Below are positions 12,001 through 22,087 of a stretch of 64,000 bases of DNA, one piece after another. The position numbers were made by a program, and so were the translations under genes. Position 1 is the first letter of the stretch, and each line of letters begins with the position of its first letter. The stretch is from Microglena sp. YARC (lineage: Eukaryota > Chlorophyta > Chlorophyceae > Chlamydomonadales > Chlamydomonadaceae): contig CM039466.1 in assembly GCA_022414725.1 (NCBI GenBank), positions 36,690,637-36,754,636 on the forward strand, in the 5' to 3' direction. A model generated the notes under the pieces. That model made no database searches, was not told where the DNA came from, and was given only the letters and a program-made list of their open reading frames with translations.

Positions 12001-12383
12001 TGTCAGCATGAATTGCGGTGCTCTCACGCGTTTTATGACTTGGTGACTACTTATGTACTTCCTTAGAACTATCGGCCCAGACAGTGTTTCTGTCTGTACT
12101 GTGTCAGCTTCCCGTAGACTGTGTCATCCTTCATGACACGGTGACAGCTTCCTGTTGACTGCGTCATCGGTCTCTCACTGACACACTCTGTATAGCCGGT
12201 GCCTGGCTTAAGTTTCCTGACTTAGGGTCTAGTCAGGTTACAGGCATCCGCCTCTCCCACCGCTGGTGTTCTTTGGCGTCCGCCTGTCCTTGTAACGCTA
12301 TTCTTGTCTCCGTGTATAGATTGGCGCGTCTGTCTCCGCTGCATACATCTCTCTCCACTCTTCGAAGTGCTTTCTAGCTGATA
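12001..12383 (+). repeat. 5' LTR of Copia element C
   Basis: A 383-bp LTR, TGTCAGC...GCTGATA. Hairpins lie at 12078-12096 (CAGACAG/CTGTCTG) and 12121-12139 (GTGTCAT/ATGACAC), the second embraced by two CAGCTTCC direct repeats. Confidence 0.95.
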
Positions 12384-12393
12384 GGTTACGGGC
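12384..12393 (+). promoter_or_regulatory. Primer-binding site of Copia C (internal tRNA type)
   Basis: GGTTACGGGC lies directly after the LTR. It complements the anticodon arm of initiator tRNA-Met (GCCCAUAACC) with one mismatch and lacks the TGG that pairs with a tRNA 3' end. Drosophila copia uses a comparable internal initiator-tRNA site. Element A has GGTTACTGGGC in the same place. Confidence 0.5.
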
Positions 12394-12418
12394 TTATTAC
12401 TTCTACCACTGCTTTACA

Positions 12419-14631
12419 ATGCAACTTCCGCGTGGGCCTCCTGCCGGCTTCGAGAAACTTACCCCACAGAATGGTATTTCCTGGTCGCGCGGTATGGAGA
12501 GCGTCATTATCAGTAATGGATGCGACCGAATTCTTCCTCTAAAGATTCGTGTTCCCACTGATTGGCTAGATGATTGCGCGCCAGCGGCCTCTGCTGCCGG
12601 AGATGAGTCTCCTTCCGCCATCATGGAAGCCACCCCCCCCTCCAATACCTCCATTTCTCCGTCTCCTTCTCCTTTTGTCCAACATCTCCGACCTGAGGTT
12701 GAGGATATTCTGATGCGCCTATGCTGTGTTTCCACACAGATTATCCAGTATGCAAGGTCGCCTCCACCCGCTGATGCCCGCTTTACCTACGACACTGTAG
12801 ACCTTGCTCTCCATAGCCATGAAGATGGCTATGCTTACGGCAAGTCTGACGACTCAGAGGAAGATTACTCTGATGATTGTACGGAAGATCTACAGAGTGC
12901 CAGAAGTGGAGACTTCGGTGGAGTCACTCCCTCTTCTGCTACTAGGGTTTTCCACACCTCCACTGTCTCTCCGGTGTATGAGCCTCAATTGGCACCTTCT
13001 CCTGCGGTCTTCAAGCCTCCGTCTGCCGCTCTGCTTGCGCCGCTTCCACCGGACCTACCTGAGGTGGTCAAGCCGTCTTTGCTGCGGAGTTCGTCTCTTG
13101 GTCCTTTGGGTCCTCTACTCAACCTTGCAGAGCAGGCTCGCAACCCTGCAGAGCGGGCTCTTGGTGCTTACCATACTCGGGCTCGCGAGGCTGCTGCCAC
13201 GAGTGTCCACAGATCTGCTGCTGGCACCTCGCAGGAGCCCCCTCCACCTCCACCGGTGGATCTGCCACCTGCGCCTGGCCCTCCGCCGTATATGAATCCT
13301 ACGCTGTCCGGCATATCCTGGGAATATCTGCTTGATGGCACACCACCTGTGCGGCTGGCTGTGCGGGACTGCCGGCTTATTCGCCAAGCCCAGTATGCTG
13401 GAAATTCTCTTGATCGCACTTTGTACGGTAGGCTGGATGAGGCAGCCACTCGGGCTAATCTAGATAGAAAGGGTCGCCCTAAGCGTGTGATGGCTTACTC
13501 TGAGCTGGGTCATGAGTGTCGTGCTTTTCTAGGATCTGTGAAGGCAGGGATTAACTACCCTTCCCCTGGAGGTGTTACCTTTGGTGGGATTGGGCGTAGG
13601 AACAATGATCTCCGAGGGTATCAGTATGTGAAGGTCCCTCTCAGTTTTGTTCCTGTTAGGCCTGATTTCGAGCTCGTTGCGAGTGTTGCGCGTTCCTTAG
13701 ATCTCATTAGGAACTTAGATGATCAGCGCGCATATGATGCTGGCATTGCTGCCGAGTATTTTATGTCGGTTCGTGCCTCGTATGCTCCTGTGCCTGATCC
13801 TCTTGCTGCTGGACCCTCGGCCTCTCATGGTGAGTCTCGTGTAGATCCTGCACTGTTGGGTTTTAGTGCCCTGCCCCTGGAACGTCAGGAGTTCATGTGT
13901 CTCACTATGATGCTTGCGAACATGACGGATGCGATGGTCAATGTGTATCAGGATTTTGCCACTCCTCGGGATATCTTCTTGCATATCCGAAGACAGCGTT
14001 CTGATGCTCTTGCTGCTCGTGTCCTTCTCATGCTTGTTGAGCTTCGGCGTGCAACCATGGACAACTCTGAACCTCTGGATGTGTTCTTTCGCAGGGTCCG
14101 GGGCTTGTGCACTGACCTCCGCAGTGCGGGATACCCACAGCCTCAGCGCCATGCCATGCATACTATTATTAATGGCATCATGCACCCCCGCTTCGACTCT
14201 CTGCGGCTACAGTTTGGTCTCGCACTGCATCAGAACCAGCCTGTTGATTACTGGACCTGTCTGGCAGCATATAGATCATTAGATTTCTTGAACGTGTCTC
14301 TCCCTAAGTCTGATCCGAGGCATCCTGGTTGGTCCCGCGATCCTCCCCAGGTCCCTGCCAATGCTGCTTTTCAGCGTGGCAGGGGACCTGGTCCTCAGGG
14401 TTCCGGGACTACCAAGAGGCGCTTGGATTGCACTTGGGGCCCTGTCTTTCCAAAACGAGCCACTCGGAGGACCGTTGCTGGACGAAACATCCGCACCTGC
14501 GAAAGGCCAAGGCTGGTGCACCGGGCATTGAACCCGTGCCCGTTGCCTTGGCCCTTCCAGGTTCGCTGACTCGCAAGCAGTTGTCCTCCTTGCAGGCTCA
14601 GATTGATGGGTACGCCATGTCCAAGAACTAG
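12419..14631 (+). CDS. gag: Copia C Gag, one frameshift, ends at UAG
   Basis: Nearly identical to the intact Gag of B. The frame is open from the ATG at 12419 to a C3 run at 14440-14442, where B has four C's. After it the correct frame continues through the variant zinc knuckle (CTWGPC...H...C) to UAG at 14629-14631. It shares the acidic, poly-Pro N-terminal region and UBN2-like core of B. A single-base undercall would explain the break as well as a real deletion. Confidence 0.9.
14629..14631 (+). promoter_or_regulatory. In-frame UAG between gag and pol of Copia C
   Basis: AAG-AAC-UAG-GAG-GUA-CGC-UCU, identical in B and nearly so in A. The frame continues directly to the protease motif HVDSGAG. 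Confidence 0.65.
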
Positions 14632-17600
14632 GAGGTACGCTCTGTCCTATTCTCTTGCACTACGAAGTTCTCTAACGTGTGTAGCCCTAGTCTTTCTGAG
14701 GGTGTCTGGCATGTGGACTCTGGAGCTGGAATGTCAATCACGGGTGATAAGTCTTTGTTCACTGTGTTTGAATCTTCTGCTGTTGGGCCTACGGTTCGAT
14801 TTGGTGACGGGGTGATTCAACGGTCAGAGGGTAAGGGATCCATTGTGTTATGTAGTGATTGGTTACCAACATCAATCACTCTAACCAATGTTCTTTATAT
14901 CCCTCACTGTCCGGTGAATCTCCTGTCAGTAAATGCTGTAGCTCATTCTCTCCACTGCCAGGTTTCTTTTGATAGTCTTAGTTGCACTGCCACTCAGGGC
15001 TCTTCTGTTCTCTGGTCCTTCCCTGCCTCCAGTGATGGTGTGTACAAGTTTGCATGTAGGCCTTGTCACACCTCCAGTCGTTGTTTAAGAGTTGCTGACA
15101 ATTATCCAGCGTTTGCACTTGATGTTGATGAGGACGGTGGAGTTGTTCTCCCTACCACTCCTGCATGGTTGTGGCATAGGCGGTTGGGTCATCCCGGCTA
15201 TAGTGCCTTACACAAACTTGTCAAGAGTGGTATGGTTAAGAACTTACCCTCAGTCTGGGTCAAGTGCAAAAGTTGGGTAAGATCCCATGTGATGCTTGTC
15301 ACAAGGCTAAGGGCAAACGTCTCCCTTTTCCTAAAGAAAGCAAAACTGAGATCCGTGCACCTCTCCAACGACTTCACTTGGATATAATGGGACCAGTTCA
15401 TATTAGGGGTCTGCGTGGGGAGTTTTACATCCTGTGCCTCATAGACCAATTCTCTGGCTTTGCTGAAGTATTGTGCTTGAGGACCAGGGATGAAGCTCCC
15501 TTAGCAGTCCAAACTATCATCCTCAGATGGTCAAATCAGCTGCAGGGGTTTGCCTTTAAGTGTCTGAGATCTGACAGGGCCAAGGAGTTTATAGTTAAAT
15601 GGTTCGAGGATTGGCTGATATCGGTTGGGGCAGTACATGAGTTATCGTTGGTGTACACTGCCCAGCAGAACGCAACTGTGGAAAGGTATAATGGGGTCTT
15701 GCAGTCTATAGCTAGGAGTATCCACCTGGAATCAAAGCTAGCTAAGTCTTTCTGGCCTTATGCCTTCCTAGCTGCTTGTTACCTTCGTAACCGACTGCCC
15801 AATCAGGGACGCAAGACACCTTATGAGTTGTTTTATGGGGTGATGCCTGATGTGTCGTTGTTACGTGTGTTTGGATGCCCCTGCTATGTCACGTTAGTCA
15901 ATGGGAAGAAACGTAACAAGCTGGACGAAAGAGCGTTATCTGGTAGACTGGTTGGGTATTCTCTGGTGAGTAAGGGTTATTTTATTTGGGTTCCTAAGTT
16001 GCGCCAGGTAGTAGAGAGTCGTGATGTACTCTTCTATGAACAGTTTAGCTATAACTGTATTCCTGGGCTTCCTCCCTATGACGGGTCGCCGTATGTTTCT
16101 AGCATCCCTGCCGCTATCAACGGACACATGCCTGAGGCTGCGGGCCATTCCTTAGATCCTTTGCTTTCCCCAATTGTTGACCACTGTCCTGGCCATAGGA
16201 TGATTCTGCGTCCCAGGTCAGGGGCTGCTGGTACTGTATTGCGTGAGAATGCACTGGGCGGGCGAGGTTCTGCAGTTCCTACGGATAAAATCTTAGCCGA
16301 ATCTCAGGGGGTCGCCAGGTCCTCCTCTGCGTCAAATTCCGTCGGTGAAGCTCTAGGATTACGACAATCTCAGATCATAGTGGAGCCTCTTATAGGTCCA
16401 TTGTCTAATAGTCACCCTGCTCCAATCATCTTGGATGGCTCGAAGGGGTTGGTGAGCGCTTCGCCTCCTGCCGTTCCTGATAGATTAATCGGGAGCCCGG
16501 GTGATGATGTAGCCTTTGCCGATAGTGCAAGTGATGATCTTGATCATTGGTCAGGCTCCGATACTGCGTATGGCTGGGGTGTTCCGGTCGACCCAGGCTT
16601 CGTTGAATTAGAGGCAAATAAGGCCGGCCCTGTTCAACCAGGCAGTAGTTCTGCACTGGGGGCTCTACTACCGGTTACTGCTGATACTGCTGATATCCCC
16701 GCTGCTCATGTACAAGTAAACTGCTTGTACGTGGGAGCATCTGTTGCCCCCTCCACTGAACTAACCTATAAAGCTGCCATGCTCCCTACCAACCCTGACA
16801 GGGATCAATGGCTTCTTGCTATGAAGGATGAGATGGCTTCCCTACATGCCCATGGTACTTGGGTACTCAATCCACAGCCTCGTAAGCAAAAGATCCTGTC
16901 AGGCAGGTGGTTATTTGTGAAGAAGATTGGGGTTGATGGTTCTATACGCTTCAAGGCACGTTTTGTGGTACGTGGCTTTCTGCAACGTCCTGGGCTGGAT
17001 TTTCATGACGTATATGCCCCTGTCTCCTCTAAAGCAGGTCTTCGGGTGCTCCTGGCTGCCATCACTCATAGAAAGATGTTTGTTCGGCAGCTGGACATCA
17101 AAACTGCATTTCTGAACGCTAAGCTGGAACCTGGTCTGGACCTGTACTGCCGCCAGCCTGAGGGCTTTCAGCACCTTGGTCCCAACGGTGTTCCCCTTGT
17201 GTGCAAGCTGCTCAAGTCTCTTTATGGATTGAAGCAGGCACCCAGGGCTTGGAGTAGGGATGTCAAGCGGGTTCTGGTTGCACACGGCTTCACTATGTGC
17301 AAGGCTGAACCTGCTCTGTATTTTAGGAAGGATTCTGATGGTGGGTGGAGCTATGTTCTGACCTATGTTGATGATTTTATCTGTGCTTTTAGTGAGCTGG
17401 ATAGGTATGTGTTGCTTATCCAGGCTATGGAAAAGGCTGGCTGGGAGGTCAAAGAGATGGGTGTTCCGGTTCAGTTCCTCTCTTTTGGACATGCATGTTA
17501 CACTTGATTCTGAAGGCAGGTGTGTTCAGATCAACATCTCTCAGCACACCTACATTGTTGATCTGGTGGAGCAGTTTGGTCTTACTGATGCTGCCCCACC

Positions 17601-18334
17601 AGGTTTGCTGCCCCCATGGCCAAGTCCACCGTTTCTGACGCCCCTGGAGAACCCCTGCCGTCTAATAGCCAGTACCTCTCTCTTGTGGGTGCTTTGCTAT
17701 ACCTGGCTACTTGCACCAGGCCTGATATTTCTTTTGCTGTGAGCTACCTGTCCAGGTTTTCTGCTCACCCTACCGTCCCTCTCTGGGGGGCTTCCAAGCG
17801 GTTGCTCTTGTATTTGAGAACACATTCCCACCTGGGTCTCACTTACACCCACAACCCTGAGTTCTCTTTTACTGTCTTTAGTGACTCATCCTTTGCTGAT
17901 GATGGGTCTGACAGGCGGTCTCAGACTGGCTTTGCTGTGCTAGCTGGGGGGTGCATAGTGAACTGGATGAGCAAGAGGCAGCCTACTGTTGCCATTAGCT
18001 CTAGTGAGGCTGAGTATCAGGCCCTGTCCCAGGCTGCCAGGGAGGTACAATGGTTGAAGAAATTGAGGGTGGATCTGGGTCTGCCTTGTGCTTTGGTTAC
18101 CATTCAGGGTGACAACTTAGGGTCTCTAAGTTGGGCCAAAGACTGGCAGCTCCTGCCTCGCAGCAAGCACATTGATGTTATTCATCACTACATCAAGGAG
18201 CTGGTGGAGGATGGTTCACTGGATGTTGCCTATGTTAACACCGTGGATAACTGTGCTGACCCCTTCACCAAGCCCTTGATCCTGCTGTGTTCTGGAGGTT
18301 TGTCCGCATGTTAGGTATGACCGCTTCTTCTTAG
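14632..18334 (+). CDS. pol: Copia C Pol (protease, integrase, RT, RNase H), several frameshifts
   Basis: Full Copia Pol. Order: protease (HVDSGAG), zinc module (HRRLGHPG...CDACHKAK), integrase (DIMGP, SDRAKEF, VERYNG), Pro/Ser linker with DTAYGWGVP, RT (conserved KARFVVRGF, QLDIKTAFLNA, active site YVDD), and RNase H (FSDSSFADD, SSSEAEYQAL, ending ADPFTKPL). Frame breaks fall at a C3 run (15247-15249), a T4 run (17483-17486), near 17594-17602 and at CC (18281-18282). With these bridged the protein ends at TAG 18332-18334. The breaks look more like base-calling or very recent decay than like old mutation. Confidence 0.92.
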
Positions 18335-18657
18335 GGTCATCCTTGCATTTGGTCATATTAGTTTCTTTTCGTTATCAAAGTTTGGCATTAGGTTCCTATT
18401 CCCGGATCGGGTTTTCTATACCGTTGTTACCCATTTTTGATATTAGTTTTTTCCTCTCTTTCTAGCTTGGCAAATTGTTTTCGAATTTTTTGCCTTGTTT
18501 CATTCCTTCCTATAACCCTTTGGGTTCCATTTGAAGTTCTCTCGATTTTTTCGGAGTTCTTTGATTTTTTTTTTTTATATATGTTACATATAGTTCTATG
18601 TCCCCAGTGCCATAGGTGGAGAGGTAGTATTGTATGTCACCTGTGTCATAGGTGGAG
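18335..18657 (+). other. 3' untranslated region and purine tract of Copia C
   Basis: T-rich 3' leader without a credible gene. It ends in two copies of CATAGGTGGAG (at 18612 and 18647), the second abutting the 3' LTR. AGGTGGAG (18650-18657) is the probable polypurine primer for plus-strand synthesis. Confidence 0.6.
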
Positions 18658-19041
18658 TGTCAGCATGAATTGCGGTGCTCTCACGCGTTTTTATGACTTG
18701 GTGACTACTTATGTACTTCCTTAGAACTATCGGCCCAGACAGTGTTTCTGTCTGTACTGTGTCAGCTTCCCGTAGACTGTGTCATCCTTCATGACACGGT
18801 GACAGCTTCCAGTTGACTGCGTCATCGGTCTCTCACTGACACACTCTGTATAGCCGGTGCCTGGCTTAAGTTTCCTGACTTAGGGTCTAGTCAGGTTACA
18901 GGCATCCGCCTCTCCCACCGCTGGTGTTCTTTGGCGTCCGCCTGTCCTTGTAACGCTATTCTTGTCTCCGTGTATAGATTGGCGCGTCTGTCTCCGCTGC
19001 ATACATCTCTCTCCACTCTTCGAAGTGCTTTCTAGCTGATA
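18658..19041 (+). repeat. 3' LTR of Copia element C
   Basis: 384 bp, differing from the 5' LTR at two positions. It is directly followed by GTTTG, the second copy of the target duplication. Confidence 0.95.
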
Positions 19042-19046
19042 GTTTG
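19042..19046. repeat. Target-site duplication of Copia C, right copy
   Basis: GTTTG, matching 11996-12000. Dropping one copy together with the element joins the two halves of the polymerase frame without a shift. Confidence 0.9.
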
Positions 19047-22000
19047 AAAACCACAATTTTGGATGCATGGTATACGACAATGAGAATCAATATCTGACAG
19101 GATGTACACCAGAAAAATTACATTCTATTATTAAAACCATAACTAAAGTGATCTACTGGAACGGACATATCTCTCTCATTGACAAAAAAAAGTCATTCAG
19201 TAAGTCGTCTCATAAACCCGTATTGGTAGCTCTATCATCTGAATTCAAGTTGCCCAGTGAGAAAGAAAAACAGACACACCCTATTGCAATAGCAAGCAAT
19301 CCAGAAGAGATATTTCCAATCATCAAGGAACAAATCCTTGCTGAAAATAAAAACATTAAAATAATTTATAATGGCAATCTGGCATTTATTCTAGAACATT
19401 TCGTGAATATTGAAGGAGTAACCCCAGCATTTAGCACGCGAGGGGGGTCGACAATTACTGGAATATATTAGAATCACTTGGAATCGGTTAATATTTCTAT
19501 CCAATCCGCTGTTAAGATAGATGGATGTATCGATTGTGATTTAGAGAACATAGATAGTTATAAAAGGTTTCAAACACTAGAATCATTTGTCACGAAATCT
19601 ATCCTCAAAAAAAAGACCATTTCCACGTACCACCCTCTAGTTGCGAATTTATTTAACTGGTATTCAGAGTCTATCCCTAATGGTAAACTTGTCGATGAAG
19701 ATCTATCTCTTCGCACTGTTGATGAATATATAGGATTAGATTTTAACAAACACTATGCTTCATGTTTGATACATATTTTGACAACAATGGGTTTTCCAAT
19801 TTTTCACCCGTGGGATGCATTCCAAGCTAATGAAAACAGACCTATCAACAACGAGTTCTTGTATGTTGTGAAAATAACTAAAAACACAATATATACAACA
19901 AAGAACGTATGTTACTATACGGTTACGAAGTGTTACAACTAAAATCAATGAACGTCGAATATAGCGTATTATCATATTTAGAAGTTCTATGGGTTAAGTG
20001 TGAAGAGCTGGGAGATGTAGTGTCCTCGTGTTTTGATGAAAAATATGAAGATATCCCACTAAAACTTCGAAAGGGTATACCAAACAAGTTATCTGGTTTG
20101 TTGGGGAAGAAATACAACACCGTAAGACACTCGGCTGTATTTACAAAATATGATGACGCTTGCATTTACTCGCGAAGAGAAGGTAATTCATCTTTCGTAA
20201 TCAAATTAATGGAAAATTTATATATCGTAAACACAACAAAAAAAACAGAACTAACAAGCGGGTTTTTAACAATGAGAATAGCTATTGTCAACAGAGCAAG
20301 ATTCCAACTAAACCAATTGATAGAAACATTGTCTAAATCAAACATCGAGGTTAAGGCCGTCAAAACAGACGCTATGTATGCTTTGAAAGAAGGAAACGAT
20401 TTCAGTTGCATCGAGCACCTTATTGGAAACGAACTGGGTCAATCGAAATGGGAGAACAAATCAATGCCACCAAATCATCATATTGAACATCACTCAGAGT
20501 GCGTGGAGATCCCATTACCAGTCTTAGGGGAGGTTGAAAAAACTAATCCTACACATCCCAATAAAATCAAACAATATATTCAAACCAATCTAGACGAATA
20601 TATATTAAAACCATATGTAGATCCACGAAGTACAAAAAAGGTAAAAAATAAGACATTTGTTAACGGTCTAGTTGGTTGTGGCAAGTCTTACACTACAATT
20701 GTAGATGCACTAAAAAGGTTTTAACCACACCAGATATTGGTAGTGGCTCCCTGGAATTCACAAGTTAGAGAAGCTCTCAAGAAGAACACTGGTATCAACG
20801 CATGTACATTTCACAGCCTCATGGGATTTGATCATGATAGGAATAAAACACTAGGTTGTAATTCAATGGAAGGAATTGAATGCGTTATCTTTGAGGAAAT
20901 AATGTTGCTCACAAGAAGAAATCTGGTTGACGTATACAAGTTTATGCAGAATAATGATGATATATTCATATTGGCTAACGTAGACTCTCACCAACTGGAA
21001 TCCATAGGTGATGACGTAAGCACTGATATTAAAACGACATATATCACAAAAATGTTCAATTGGACAATGACGTTAACAGAGAATCATCGATTGGAAACAG
21101 ATGAAGATAAATTGAAAATGATTGAATTTTTCAATGACCTAGTTCATTCTGATTTGGGTGTTTATAAAACTATCTTGAAGCATTTCCCAAAAAAGAGATT
21201 GAAATCATTGGAAGACCTCAAAGAACTGGGTATTAATAAAGCGATCACACATCGAGATACTAGTTCGAATAGTGTCAACACATATCTCGACAGTCTGATT
21301 GACAAGAAAAAGATAGAGAAAGCTGATAAACTCAAGACACTGGACAATGGAATCAAATATCATTACAAACAGGAATTGATCTGCAAAACAACAACAAACA
21401 GAGTGGCAAAGGATCATGCGCAAAGCGCTTCCAAGGATTCGCCTAAGACCAAGAGCAAGAAGATAAAAATGCGACCCAACTACAGATACATTATTGTTGG
21501 ACAAACCAATAAACATTTCACGCTGCAAGATGTTCAAGACGAAGAACTTAGAGTCGATATCCACCATGACATGATTGTCGAACATTTCAAACTATCACAC
21601 GCTAACACTTGCCATTCAGAACAAGGTGCTTGTATTGATGAGAAATTTGTCATTTGCGACATGAGCATTATAACAGACATCCGCTGGGCCTACTGTGCTG
21701 TCTCAAGGTGTGTCAGGCTATCTGACGTGTATTTCCTGGACTTTGACTTGAAGGAATTGAACTTGGTAGAGTTCTTCAACGGGAAAATTTGCGGCTACAA
21801 GAGACAAGACAGGAAACGAGACAAGAACTTCATGCCTTGCAAAAATTACATCACTGTTGATTGGTGCATAGAGCGTTACAAAAAGGAAAATAATATAATT
21901 TGCAGGAAATGCCAACAATACATGGGAGTAGAAAAACATTCAAAAAACCAATGTACTGTAGACAGAAAGGACAACGCCCTGCATCATATCAAATCGAATT

Positions 22001-22053
22001 GCCATCTGTGTTGCCTGCAATGCAACAGAGCGAACCAAAAAAATACTGATTGA
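19042..22053 (+). pseudogene. Element D family-B DNA polymerase / SF1 helicase / HNH-like fusion, main part
   Basis: Continuation of the frame from 11026-12000. Early residues carry the YDNENQYL...YWNGHISLI pattern seen ahead of viral and Polinton-type PolB domains. Polymerase motifs: GLDFNKHYASCL (motif A), NKLSGLLGKKY (motif B) and VKTDAMY (motif C, with a single Asp instead of DTD). The helicase follows in the same frame: Walker A GLVGCGKSYTT (about 20668-20700), FEEIMLL (motif II), NVDSHQLESIGDD (motif III), LTENHRLE and YCAVSRCVR (motif VI). The end has C-X2-C and VDRKDNALHHIKSNCHLCC...CN, an HNH-like zinc module. Breaks: TAG 19469-19471, a one-base shift near 19905, TAA 20722-20724. It ends at TGA 22051-22053. 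It probably served replication of the element. Confidence 0.8.
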
Positions 22054-22078
22054 TCCTCCCCCTCCATAAACATTCATA

Positions 22079-22087
22079 ATATATATA
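22079..22087 (+). promoter_or_regulatory. TATA-like element directly upstream of integrase ATG
   Basis: ATATATA touches the start codon. The polymerase ATG has ATATA (11021-11025) and the small basic gene has GTATAAG (10629-10635) in the same position. A shared short AT box at each gene start suggests element-specific promoters with very short leaders. Confidence 0.35.

Larger units (their letters stand above)
12001..19041 (+). mobile_element. Copia LTR retrotransposon C, complete, with target duplication
   Basis: A complete 7,041-bp Ty1/Copia element: 5' LTR 12001-12383, primer site, gag, UAG, pol, a purine stretch and 3' LTR 18658-19041. It is flanked by the 5-bp duplication GTTTG (11996-12000 and 19042-19046). 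The two LTRs differ by one inserted T and one T/A substitution, which points to a recent insertion. Its reading frames are broken only by one-base length differences, four of the five clearly in short C or T runs. It splits the DNA polymerase gene of element D. Confidence 0.95.

Noticed and set aside
14629..14631. Host-wide reading of UAG/UAA as Gln
   Set aside because: The Copia frames, with many Gln residues, use CAA/CAG everywhere except this one conserved site, so recoding in the host is not supported.
18437..18724. Possible extra Copia ORF (hydrophobic, with CPQCHRW and CHLCHRW)
   Set aside because: It lies in the T-rich 3' leader and runs into the LTR; the two cysteine motifs are the duplicated purine-tract sequence. 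Chance is the better explanation.
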